The notes under the pieces were generated by a model. That model made no database searches. It saw nothing but the letters and a program-made list of their open reading frames with translations, and was not told the origin of the DNA. 64,000 nt of DNA from Limibacterium fermenti (lineage in GTDB: Bacteria; Bacteroidota; Bacteroidia; Bacteroidales; Dysgonomonadaceae), in NCBI RefSeq assembly GCF_041902845.1, contig NZ_CP159486.1, positions 1,798,001 to 1,862,000 of the forward strand, written 5' to 3'. Position 1 is the stretch's first letter, and the number at the start of each line of letters is the position of its first letter. Of the stretch, positions 45,220 to 55,000 are shown one piece after another. Made by a program: the position numbers and the translations under genes.

Positions 45220-45460
45220 CCGGAAAATGAGCCCTATTGGCGGATAATCCTCTTCACGAATAAAAAAGAACCGGCCCTATGCTTGTACTCCGGGCTTGTT
45301 TCCTCCTGTTAGCCTCTTTCGGAAAAATCATTATAAATAACTACTTTATTCAAAAAAATCACTCTTTTATAGTATTTCAGAGACGTAAAACCATACATAC
45401 CTTTGCACTTTATAAAAAAGTAAAATAACAGCATCGTTTAAAATTTAATTTATACGTATT
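45220..45460. other. Spacer and promoter before the iron locus
   Basis: No gene. A TTTC (45375-45378), 19-bp spacer and TACCTTTG (45398-45405) form a likely promoter 56 bp before the next start. Confidence 0.55.
45375..45405 (+). promoter_or_regulatory. Promoter of the ferric-reductase-like/TonB receptor operon
   Basis: TTTC, 19 bp, TACCTTTG: near-match to the TTTG/TAnnTTTG consensus in the correct position. Confidence 0.58.
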
Positions 45461-46306
45461 ATGGTTCGGTTATTATTCGAAGGGATCGTCTATTTACTTG
45501 GGCAAGCTGAATTTATCAGTTCATTCATTATATTAACGTTCATCGTCATCTTATTATCTAAGTCGATAAAGCGTCATGCCCGCTCTTACTATTGGTTTTT
45601 CGGGATTATTTCTTTTCTTATTCTTTTGCAATTTCTGAATGGCCTGTTTCATATCAGCCCGGTTAATTTATACCGGATTCCGGTGTTGGGTAAAATATTG
45701 GCGTCGAATATCCATATGGTCGGATTCGGCTTTCCCTTGCTGGCGATTATTATGTATGTCGGCGCGTTGAACCCGAAACGGCCCTGGGTGAAAAAAATAT
45801 TGAATATCCGGAAAGAGTTGTCGATCATTTCCGGTTTTCCTATCTTATCGCATTCCTTGATAAGGATCACCTATAACTTTACTGACGCCCTGAAATTCTT
45901 TTCCGATAAAGATGCTTATATGGCGCAAAACGAGTGGGCTAAAAGCGAAATGGGAATATCCTTTAGCAATGCCGGATATTTGTTAGGCATTGTCTTATTC
46001 GTCCTTTTTATGATTCTATGGATCACGTCTTTCGACTCCATCCATCAAAAACTCGGGAAACATAAGTGGAAACGAATCCAAAGGTGGTCTTACCTGCTGT
46101 ACGCACTTCTTTTTGTCCACTCTATTCTGCTGCATATCGGGTGGATGATGAGCCGCAGCATGGGAGAAGGCGGCAACGAGCATATTGTACAGGGTATCAT
46201 CGCCATTGCTTCCACCGTACTCGTATTCGGGTCTTATCTGATCCTCCGCATTCGGAAAGCGCAAAAGGATTCGAGAAAAAAGGCGAGGGTTCTCCTTCAT
46301 TCATAA
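45461..46306 (+). CDS. Ferric-reductase-like transmembrane protein
   Basis: A 281-residue membrane protein with about seven hydrophobic segments. The segment LSIISGFPILSHSLIRITYN and the later GKHKWKRIQRWSYLLYALLFVHSILLHIG resemble the heme-coordinating helices of ferric reductase/MsrQ-type cytochromes b (histidines in both). There is no flavin or NAD domain, so an electron donor must be separate. It lies 21 bp before a TonB receptor and a DUF4374-like lipoprotein gene, which suggests reduction of iron delivered by that receptor. Confidence 0.7.
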   Translation: MVRLLFEGIVYLLGQAEFISSFIILTFIVILLSKSIKRHARSYYWFFGIISFLILLQFLNGLFHISPVNLYRIPVLGKILASNIHMVGFGFPLLAIIMYVGALNPKRPWVKKILNIRKELSIISGFPILSHSLIRITYNFTDALKFFSDKDAYMAQNEWAKSEMGISFSNAGYLLGIVLFVLFMILWITSFDSIHQKLGKHKWKRIQRWSYLLYALLFVHSILLHIGWMMSRSMGEGGNEHIVQGIIAIASTVLVFGSYLILRIRKAQKDSRKKARVLLHS

Positions 46307-46327
46307 ATCATATTTATCGCGAAAAAA

Positions 46328-48754
46328 ATGATACAGATAGCAAGAGCCTCGTGGGCGTTGTTTTTTTTCATGACTTTCCTCACGATAACCGTCCATGCTC
46401 AAAGCCGCATGGGGACGGTAACAGGTAAAATAAAAAATGAAAAAGGCGAGCCGTTGGAATATGCAACGATTGCAACAAAAGGGGTAGGGCACGTAACCTA
46501 TTCCGATGGCGAAGGCGTTTTTAAACTTTCCCTGCCGGAAGGTACGCACACGTTCATCGTTCAATATTTGAATTATGCGCCCTTCGAAAAAGAGGTGCAC
46601 GTTTCCGCAGCCGTGCCCCTGTCGTTAGGGGATATTGCGTTGGAACCGGTATCGGTCAACCTGAAAGAAGTGTTGGTTACCGCCAATTCGACGGCCCACG
46701 AAATCAGTGTCGCGCCCATAAAAGCCGATGTGATAGAAACACAAGAAATAAAACAAAGGCCGATAACCATAACGGAAATGTTGAATCGAACCACCGGTGT
46801 GAGAATAAGGCAGTCGGGGGGATTGGGATCGTTTACCAATGTAATGTTAAACGGGTTCCAGGGAAATTCCATACGGATTTTTAAAGACGGTATTCCTTTG
46901 GATTATCTTCAGGGAGGCATCGGATTGAATAATGTCCCGGTCAATATTCTCAGCCGCGTTGAAGTTTATAAGGGTGTTTTGCCCGCCAATTTAAGTTCGG
47001 ATGCGTTGGGAGGAGCCATCAATCTGGTGTCTCAAAAGAGGGAAAGCAAGCAGGTCGCGTTTTCTTATGAAGTGGCTTCTTTCAATACCCATCGGGCTAC
47101 GCTAAACGTCGCCGCCACAAGTCAGGATAAGCGGTTTTTTGTAGGGGCGGATGCCTTTTTCAATTATTCCGATAATAACTATAAAGTCATCGCGCCCGTT
47201 GTGGATCCGGAAACGGCAAATATCACTCCCACGAAATTGCCGTTGTTCCATAATGCGTATAAGCATTATTTCACCGAATTATACGCGGGTATCGCCAATA
47301 CCGTTTGGGCGGATGAGCTGCGTGTTTCGATGAGCTTGTTTTCTATTTTGCGGGAAAATCAATTTGGATCGTTAATGGAAAAACCTTTTGGGGCGGTATT
47401 ATCCAAAAGGAATGCGCACTTTATCCCATCGCTTCATTACAATAAATCGCTTTTCGAAGAGAAACTGGCTATCGACCAATTTCTTTCTTTCAGTATTGTA
47501 AACTCGGCACAAGTCGATACCTTAAGGGGGAAATACGATTGGTTCGGAAACTTTACACCTCCCATCGATGCAAATACCATCGGGGAATCAAACGCCACGT
47601 TATCCGATATCAAAAGCCGGAATTTTATAAGCCGGACAAATTTGAATTATGCGCTGAATCATCATCATAAATTTGTTCTCAATGCGGTTTTACAATCATC
47701 CTCGCAAAACGGGAAGGATGAATACGGTACGACAATTGTTGATTCCGAAGGCCATCGTATCGATTTACAGAGCATTCCTTCCGACTATTTCAAGTTAATC
47801 GGAGCAATCGGATATCAGGCTGATTTTTTAGCCGGCCGGTTGCATCAAAATACACAAGCAAAATATTATGCGAGTAAGTCTTCGGGCATGACGGTGAACT
47901 TAAGCACGGGGCGGCTGAATGATGAGAAAGTAGAAAGCAGCAACCGTCAATGGGGCGTGTCTACGGCTTTTAAGTGGGACTTGAATTCATTATCGTTTAT
48001 CAGGACTTCCGCGGAACTTGCCACTCGTTTGCCGGAACAGCAGGAAGTGTTCGGCGATGCCGCTTTTTTGTTGCCGAATTTCGATCTGAAACCGGAACGC
48101 AGCATGAATATCAATTTAGGCTATGTCCTGAGCAAGCCCTCGGCTTATTCTTTCGAATTTAACGGCTTTTACCGTATAACGGAAAATTTGATCACGAAAG
48201 AATTGACGGGACTTTTATTTTCTCAAAATGTGAATGTGGAAAAAGTAAACGGACTGGGTGTGGAATTGGATGCAAGCGCATTTGTCTTCCCGTGGCTTCG
48301 CTGGAATGGAAATGCCACCTATCAAAATTTCAGGTTGCAGCATCTTCAAGATCCTTCGGTAAAATACCTGGAAGGATCGAGGTTGCCGAACATCCCTTTC
48401 TTTTTCGCCAATACCGGTTTAAGGGCTTCCTTTAACCGGCTGTTCCTGACGAACGACCGACTCGAATTATTTTATCATTATTCGTATGTCCATAAATATT
48501 TCCTTCGCTACATTCCCAAAGATGCTGAACCGGCCGGTTTTTTGGGCCTTTTCGGGGAATCGAAAGTGAACACGAAGGATATTATTCCTTCACAAAACCT
48601 ACATTCCATCGGATTTTCATGGATACCCGACCCAAACGGATTGTGGATGTTCGGAGGGGAGATAAAAAACATCTTTGACACGGCGCTCTATGATAATTTC
48701 AGAATCCAAAACGCCGGAAGAAGTATCCATTTTAAAATCAGTTTCAAAATATAA
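46328..48754 (+). CDS. TonB-dependent receptor, probable iron/siderophore uptake
   Basis: An 808-residue outer-membrane receptor. Signal peptide ends near V-H-A-Q; a carboxypeptidase-regulatory-like domain (VTGKIKNEKGEPLEYATI) precedes the TonB box/plug region (LKEVLVTANST, EMLNRTTGVRIRQSGGLGS, INLVSQKRE) and a barrel ending with HFKISFKI. It resembles FecA/FepA-type receptors more than SusC (no SusD follows). The flanking ferric-reductase-like and DUF4374-like genes point to iron; the ligand is not known. Confidence 0.85.
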   Translation: MIQIARASWALFFFMTFLTITVHAQSRMGTVTGKIKNEKGEPLEYATIATKGVGHVTYSDGEGVFKLSLPEGTHTFIVQYLNYAPFEKEVHVSAAVPLSLGDIALEPVSVNLKEVLVTANSTAHEISVAPIKADVIETQEIKQRPITITEMLNRTTGVRIRQSGGLGSFTNVMLNGFQGNSIRIFKDGIPLDYLQGGIGLNNVPVNILSRVEVYKGVLPANLSSDALGGAINLVSQKRESKQVAFSYEVASFNTHRATLNVAATSQDKRFFVGADAFFNYSDNNYKVIAPVVDPETANITPTKLPLFHNAYKHYFTELYAGIANTVWADELRVSMSLFSILRENQFGSLMEKPFGAVLSKRNAHFIPSLHYNKSLFEEKLAIDQFLSFSIVNSAQVDTLRGKYDWFGNFTPPIDANTIGESNATLSDIKSRNFISRTNLNYALNHHHKFVLNAVLQSSSQNGKDEYGTTIVDSEGHRIDLQSIPSDYFKLIGAIGYQADFLAGRLHQNTQAKYYASKSSGMTVNLSTGRLNDEKVESSNRQWGVSTAFKWDLNSLSFIRTSAELATRLPEQQEVFGDAAFLLPNFDLKPERSMNINLGYVLSKPSAYSFEFNGFYRITENLITKELTGLLFSQNVNVEKVNGLGVELDASAFVFPWLRWNGNATYQNFRLQHLQDPSVKYLEGSRLPNIPFFFANTGLRASFNRLFLTNDRLELFYHYSYVHKYFLRYIPKDAEPAGFLGLFGESKVNTKDIIPSQNLHSIGFSWIPDPNGLWMFGGEIKNIFDTALYDNFRIQNAGRSIHFKISFKI

Positions 48755-48836
48755 TTCAATGTCCTATAGCGGGTATGCCCTGCAATAGGTACCAATACTT
48801 TATAATCATTCATCAGAATATTTAAAATTATTAATT

Positions 48837-50084
48837 ATGAGAATTCTAAACACTTTTGCTATTCTTTTCGCGACACTCTGTTTCGCGTTTGTATCTTGTT
48901 CAAAAAACGAACCCGATACCCCTGACAATCCTGATCAAAATAATAAAAAATATGTTTTACTGACGGCCGAAGGGATCGCAGACGGCGCCGGATATTATGC
49001 TGTTTATAATGAATTGCCGACAGGCGACGTAAAAAATACGGCGGGATATTCGTTACAAGCTTCGAGTTACGGCGGATTCAGAACGTATAAAAACTGGATC
49101 TTCAACCGGTCGAATCTCCTCGGTGAATCGGGAGTCTTAAAATTTAGCGTCGGTAAAGACGGACGGTTAAAAGAAGACGGATTCATTAAATGCGACGGTT
49201 CCGCCCAATCCGTTGTGGTAAACGAAACACTGGGCTTTTATTTCGATCCCGGAAGAGGCAAAAAGAGAATTCAGAAATTCAATCCTTCCACCATGCAGCG
49301 TACCGGTGAAATCGACTTATCTTCCGTGGTCGATGAGAAAATCAGTCCCAACGTATATACCGGCAACCAAACATTAGCGGTAAAAGAAGGCAAACTGTTT
49401 GTAAATATTACCTATTCTCCCGAAGGTTCTTCGGGCCATAACGATAACATCCGGCATTATGCATTGGCCGTGATCGATATCGCTTCGGAAAAAATCGAAA
49501 AGACGATTGTGCTGGATTTTTTGGATGTATACAATCAAGGACACAGCCCGTCGGAATATAAGGCGTGGTTGTTAGGCGAGGACGGACATCTGTATTTCTT
49601 GTCAACGGGATGGGATTTGGTCGATGGCGCGTATAACTTTCATCCTTCCTGTATCTTCAGAATTAAAAAAGGAGAAACCGATTTCGACAAAAATTGGCAT
49701 GTCTATCCAAAAGATTTAAATTCTACACTATCCATAGGGGTGATGTGGTCGATGGGTTTTTACAAAGGGAAATTATATGTGGAAGCGTCGGATGAAAATA
49801 TTACCAACTTCGGCGATTTCGGTAAGGTAGACGGATATCACGTATATTCATTGGATATCGAGAACAAGGCGGTTGCAAAAATCGAAAGTGTCCCTACGAC
49901 GGTTTTCGGGCATTCCGCCGGCACTTTCTATCGGACAAGCGATAAACTGTTTGTGCGTGTAGTGAACGAAACTATCGGATATAACGGGCTTTATGTAATA
50001 AACGAAGACGGTCGGACTGCATCCCCGGCATTTAATGTGATTCAAGGCGGCCAACCGATGGGCTTTGCCGAATTACACGATTAA
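48837..50084 (+). CDS. DUF4374-like propeller lipoprotein
   Basis: A 415-residue lipoprotein (lipobox F-V-S-C, cysteine 21) followed by an Asp/Pro/Asn-rich linker and a beta-propeller-like domain with repeated strands (YVLLTAEG, WIFNRSNLL, LFVNITYSPEG, LYFLSTGWDLV, LFVRVVNETIG). This is the pattern of DUF4374 proteins found beside TonB receptors for siderophores in Bacteroidota. It may bind the iron ligand on the cell surface. A strong terminator follows. Confidence 0.72.
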   Translation: MRILNTFAILFATLCFAFVSCSKNEPDTPDNPDQNNKKYVLLTAEGIADGAGYYAVYNELPTGDVKNTAGYSLQASSYGGFRTYKNWIFNRSNLLGESGVLKFSVGKDGRLKEDGFIKCDGSAQSVVVNETLGFYFDPGRGKKRIQKFNPSTMQRTGEIDLSSVVDEKISPNVYTGNQTLAVKEGKLFVNITYSPEGSSGHNDNIRHYALAVIDIASEKIEKTIVLDFLDVYNQGHSPSEYKAWLLGEDGHLYFLSTGWDLVDGAYNFHPSCIFRIKKGETDFDKNWHVYPKDLNSTLSIGVMWSMGFYKGKLYVEASDENITNFGDFGKVDGYHVYSLDIENKAVAKIESVPTTVFGHSAGTFYRTSDKLFVRVVNETIGYNGLYVINEDGRTASPAFNVIQGGQPMGFAELHD

Positions 50085-50108
50085 ATACGTAAAGTTGTTA
50101 TAGAATAT

Positions 50109-50149
50109 AAATAGAGCGGAAGCCTGCAATGGTTGTCCGCTTTATTTTT
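50109..50149 (+). terminator. Rho-independent terminator of the iron operon
   Basis: Twelve-base arms (AAATAGAGCGGA with TCCGCTTTATTT, one G-T pair) and a T-rich tail follow the DUF4374-like gene by 25 bp. Confidence 0.85.
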
Positions 50150-50165
50150 GTATGTTGGGCATACA
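50149..50165 (+). terminator. Second hairpin just before the group II intron
   Basis: TGTATG/CATACA arms with a 5-base loop, followed by TTTATT. It lies about 14 bp before the presumed intron start, a setting liked by class C group II introns. Confidence 0.55.
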
Positions 50166-50179
50166 TTTATTCTATCAGG

Positions 50180-52062
50180 GTGTGAGTCCCTGACTGCGCC
50201 GAGCTGGAAGGAAGCAATAGTGATTGGCAAGGGTGTCGTGGGTGACTGCGAATCTGAAGGAAGCCATTAGCAAAAGCGAGGTTGTGACGCACAGAAATCT
50301 GATATAAGGCTGACAAACGGTGGGCAAGCGAGCAATGGATTGCGAACGCCCCAAAACCAACCGTAATCGTTTACAGTAAATCAGGCACAACCCGCCGAAA
50401 GAGTAGATGTTTATCCCAAGAGGTCTTACAAGACGCGTTAATAACGCTATCGTTATGGCAACATCCCGAAAAGTCTTGTAAGAAGTCAGCCGAGGTCATA
50501 GTAGTCATTTGTGTACACAAATGACGAAGGACTAAATCTGTAATTTTAAGGAGTAGTCGGTTTAAAATCACATCAATGGAGCAGAAGAAAGTAATAGCAT
50601 ACCAACAAGAGCTGTTTGGAATAAACGGCAAGGATGCTATTTGCCATTCCCTAAGCTGTAAGGGCGTACCCGAAGCATCATGGGCAAAGGCTTTGCAAGT
50701 TGATGAGGCAGGCAAACAAGGACAAGCCTTAGTGTATAATTTAATGGAGGTTGTATGCGGTGGCCATAATATACTAACCGCCTACAAACAGGTAAAACGT
50801 AACAAGGGTGTCGGTGGCACGGACGGAATGCGTGTTGAAGAGTTCTCTGCCTGGTATAGAGTAAACGGTATTGTATTACTCGAAAGCCTGCTGTCGGGAA
50901 CATATCAACCTCAAACCGTCCGTCATGTCGAAATCCCCAAGCCCAATGGAGGAACACGCAAATTGGGTGTACCAACGGTTATAGACCGAGTTATCCAACA
51001 AGCGATAAGTCAGGTTTTGACCCCGATTTACAAAGCAGGGTTTAGCGACCATAGTTATGGCTTTCGCCCTAACCGTAGTGCTCACCAAGCCTTACAAAAG
51101 GCGGGCGGTTATGTAGAGAATGGTCGTACCATCGTAGTTGACATGGATTTGAAGAACTTTTTCGATGTTGTCAACCACGACCGCCTGATGTACCTCTTAT
51201 CGACCCGTATCGGCGACAAAGGTCTGTTAAAATTGATAAGAAAGTATCTTCAAAGCGGAATTATGCTTGAGGGAATTGTAAGTCAACGAACCGAAGGAAC
51301 GCCACAGGGCAGTCCGCTTTCGCCATTGTTGTCCAACATAGTTTTGGATGAATTGGATAAAGAGCTGGAGCGTCGGGGACACTGCTTTGTTCGTTACGCA
51401 GACGATTGCAATATCTTTGTACGCAGCCAGGAAGCAGGCGAAAGGATAATGTCGAGTCTGTGTAGTTTTATCGAAAACAAACTGAAACTCAAAGTCAATC
51501 CAGACAAGAGTAAGGTCTGTGAGGTAATGGAAAGTAAGTTTTTGGGGTATACCATTCTAAACAATGGCATGCTCGTTGTAAGCAAGCAAGCCTTATTGCG
51601 GTTAAAGCAGAATGTACGGGAAGTAACCAAACGCAACAGAGGTGTAAGTCTCGAACGAATCATAGTCGAGTTGAACCAAAAGTTGCGAGGGTGGTTAAAT
51701 TACTTTCGATATGCTAAATGCCATAAGCTTGTGAGAAACCTTGACGCATGGATAAGGCGTAAGTTACGCTGTTACCGGATTAAACAATGCAAACGTGTTT
51801 ATACGCTACAACAATTTTTACACAAACAAGGTGTTGAAAAGTGGCAGAGTTGGATACTTGCACTGTCAGGCAAGGGCTTATGGCGAAAATCAGGCTGTCC
51901 CCAAGCTAGTCAGGCTATGGGAAAAGACTGGTTTACGAAACTGAAACTATACAATCTCACATTAAATTACGAAACATTAAACAATTTACAGAAACCGCCG
52001 TGTACGAAAGTACGCACGGTGGTGTGAGAGGGCGGGGGAGTAATCCTCCTACCTACTCGATT
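50180..52062 (+). mobile_element. Group II intron with reverse transcriptase/maturase
   Basis: A retroelement of about 1.9 kb. The presumed 5' end GTGTGAG (50180) fits GUGYG; about 395 bp of structured RNA (domains I-IV start) precede the maturase gene. After the gene, CCGTGTAC-GAAA-GTACGCACGG (about 52003-52020) makes a domain V-like hairpin with GAAA tetraloop, then a domain VI-like GGGGGAG...CTCCT stem and a CTACTCGAT end. Exact ends are estimated to within a few bases. It is inserted downstream of terminator hairpins, between convergent genes, so it breaks no gene. Confidence 0.8.
50576..52027 (+). CDS. Group II intron reverse transcriptase/maturase
   Basis: A 483-residue intron-encoded protein. 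The reverse transcriptase has GTDGMRVEEF, PKPNGGTRKLGVPTVIDRVIQQA, DLKNFFDVVNHDRL, GTPQGSPLSPLLSNIVLDELDKEL and the catalytic YADD at 274-277. The maturase X domain follows (LNQKLRGWLNYFRYAKC). There is no C-terminal HNH endonuclease, which agrees with a class C-like intron using hairpin targets. Full length and apparently intact. Confidence 0.95.
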   Translation: MEQKKVIAYQQELFGINGKDAICHSLSCKGVPEASWAKALQVDEAGKQGQALVYNLMEVVCGGHNILTAYKQVKRNKGVGGTDGMRVEEFSAWYRVNGIVLLESLLSGTYQPQTVRHVEIPKPNGGTRKLGVPTVIDRVIQQAISQVLTPIYKAGFSDHSYGFRPNRSAHQALQKAGGYVENGRTIVVDMDLKNFFDVVNHDRLMYLLSTRIGDKGLLKLIRKYLQSGIMLEGIVSQRTEGTPQGSPLSPLLSNIVLDELDKELERRGHCFVRYADDCNIFVRSQEAGERIMSSLCSFIENKLKLKVNPDKSKVCEVMESKFLGYTILNNGMLVVSKQALLRLKQNVREVTKRNRGVSLERIIVELNQKLRGWLNYFRYAKCHKLVRNLDAWIRRKLRCYRIKQCKRVYTLQQFLHKQGVEKWQSWILALSGKGLWRKSGCPQASQAMGKDWFTKLKLYNLTLNYETLNNLQKPPCTKVRTVV

Positions 52063-52074
52063 CACCCGCCTCCG

Positions 52075-55000
52075 TCATTCCGCTTCGATCACTTTCCGTA
52101 ATTTCACGTAAAAAACATATCCTTTCACGTGGGGATAGCCCATCTCCCGGATAGACGCTACATACCGTTTCACCTGACGGATATACGCGCTGTCTTCCGC
52201 TTCGCCGAACTTGTAATCGGCCACAATCACTTCGTTGTCGCCCAGCATCACACGGTCGGGACGGCTGAAGCCGAAGCGGGGATGCAGCACCTGCGTTTCA
52301 TTTAACACATGATAGCGCCCTGAATACCATGCCGCCACCCCGGGTTGCGAAATCACCTCGGTCAGTTGCCGGACGGTCAGTTCTTTTTCGTCTTCCCGCA
52401 ACTCACCGGACAGTACCTTTTGCGTTACCGCTTCCGGCACATCGCCGATGGTCTCCACCTGACTCACAATCTCGTGCATCAGCTTGCCGTAATCGCGTTT
52501 GCCGTCGTCCGAAAAGAACCCTATGGAGTTCAACCGCAGCTTCAGCCGCCCGCTGAACGGTACCGATTGCCATTTGCCGGTTTTATAGGATGCATACCCT
52601 GCCGTCTCTTCGCGTGGTAAACGCCGTCCTTCTTCTCCCAACTGAAAAACACACGCGTCCTCCTGTTCATCAGCATAATTCTGCAATACGACAAGCGGTT
52701 GGTCGGCGGTCGATTCGGTAGGTAGGCGCGACGATCGGAAAAGACACAACCACAACAGGTCGGCCACCGAACGGATGTTTTCTTCTTTCTTCGGCTTGGG
52801 TGCAAAAACGATGAGTTGGTGTTTGGCGCGTGTAAAGGCTACGTACAACAGGTTGAGGTTGTCGATGTAGGAGTACAGTTTTTCTTCGAGATAATCTTGT
52901 TGGAAGATGGTACGGAGCAACGCCGGTGAGTAACGCAACGGTACGGCGCCCAATCCGTCGAACGGCTTTTCCTGGGGGCGGCACCAAAGGATATCCTGCT
53001 GATGCGGGTTGTGGTCGAGCGTCCAGTCGGCGAACGGCAGCAGTACCGCGTCGAAACCGAGTCCTTTCGATTTATGGATGGTGATCAGGCGGATGGCATC
53101 TTGGTCGTCGGGCGAAAAAAGCGCCTTTCGACAGCCTTTCTCATCCCACCAGTCGAGAAAGTCGTTCAGGTCGGCCGATGATTGGGTGCTAAAACTCAAA
53201 ACGATATCCAGAAAAGCCTGTACGTAGGCATTTTCTTTTTCGTCGAGCGCGTCTTTCGACAAGGCGAAGAATGCCTCTACCATCTCATAGAGCGGGAGGG
53301 AGGCGATACGGTTGAGCTCGTCTTCTATCGCCGGCGGAAAGCCTTTGGCGGTTTCATTTCCGTACAACGCCAGGGCCGACTCAGGCGTAAGGCGGCGGTG
53401 AAAACGGTAATATTCATACACGGCAAGCATCTTCTTCGTGTCGTCGTTGCGGTTGCGGAAGTAGCGCAATACGGCAATGACGGCTTTCACGCTTTGAGCG
53501 TTGGCGATCACCAGCGCTTCATTCGAGATGATGTCGTAGCGGTAAGGCGATTGCGGATGGGCTTCTTTGTAGCGCAGCAGCGTTTCGGCCACTTCCACGG
53601 CTTCGCTGTTCCACCGGACGACAATGGCGATGTCTTTGGCCGAAAAGCCTTGGTCTTGCAGCGCTTCGATCTCCGCAGGCAAGCGTTCGAGCACCTGTTG
53701 GCGCCAATCGCCTTCGTCATCGTTTTGCTCTCGGAAAACCACTTTCACCAATCCTTGCGTATCTTTTTTTCGGTCGGGGATATGTTGATAGACTTGTGAA
53801 TACGCTTCCTTGATCTTCGTCGCCGCATACTGTTTGAACGGGTTCTCCTGCGCCTGTTGCAGCGTTTGGTTAAAATCGGCTTGGGCCATGGTGGAAGCCA
53901 GCGAGAAGAAAGCGTTGTTGAATTCGATGATGTGGCGGTCGCTTCGCCAATTGGTGTCCAGCACATGCTGCTGCACATTCTCCGGAGAGAAATCGCGCGT
54001 GACCTGCTCTTCCAGCAACCGCCAGTCGGAGTTGCGCCAGCGGTAGATACTTTGTTTCACGTCGCCCACAATCAGGTTCATGTGATTCGATGCGAGACTC
54101 TCTCGGATAAGCGGGTAAAAGTTATCCCATTGCATGCGCGAGGTATCCTGGAATTCGTCGATCATGTAGTGGGTGAGGTACGTGCCGATTTTCTCGTAAA
54201 TAAACGGCGAGTCGCTGTCGCCGATGATGCGGTGGAGCAGCTCGGTGGTGTCCGACAAAAAGAGCGTGTTGCGTTCCTGTTGCAGTTCGCGCATGCGCTG
54301 ATGAATGTCGTTGAGTATGCCCAGCGTGTAAAAGTATTGAAGGATGCTGCGTGCGGAATTGTAAAACAGATCGTTGTCGAAATGATTGACGGCTGCGTGC
54401 GTGAGGGCATTCAGTCCTTCGAAGTAAACCGATTCGATGGCGCCTTTTTTCTCCTCGGATGTCGTTTTAGTGGTCCATTGCTCGAGGCCGTCGGGCAGCT
54501 TGGCGAAGGTGGCGGTAGGTTCTTTTACCTCGCCGTTGGCCCATTTCACGAAATGCGAAAAGGGCGAACGTTGCCCGCCTTTGAAGTCGGTGTAATGCAA
54601 TCCGAAGCGGCTCATCAGGTTGACGCCTTTTTCACCGATGGTTTTCAATTCGTTTTCGAACGACCGGACGATTTGGATAAGTGTTGTTTTGTAGGCTTCG
54701 AGTTGCTTCTTGTCGTGTGCATCCGACTGCCCGTCTTGGGCGAACGATTTGTATTTCTCATTGAATAATTGTTTCGACAAATCGAATATTTCCTGATCGG
54801 TTTTCCAACTCTTCCCGTTTTCAATGCGGTCTTGCATAAAGGTGAGCATCCATTCGGCGAGCGCCTTGTTCTCGGGACGGTCGAGCTCGGAGAGCATCAG
54901 GTCGATAGCCTCCAACAGTACGGGTGTTTCATCGACTTCCATCGAGTAATTTCCCTGCAAACCCATTTCACGGGTAAACGCGCGCATGGTTTGTTGGAAA

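Noticed and set aside
53857..54768. 303-codon plus-strand frame opposite addA
   Set aside because: Antisense shadow of addA with no recognisable domain; addA motifs on the other strand are clear.
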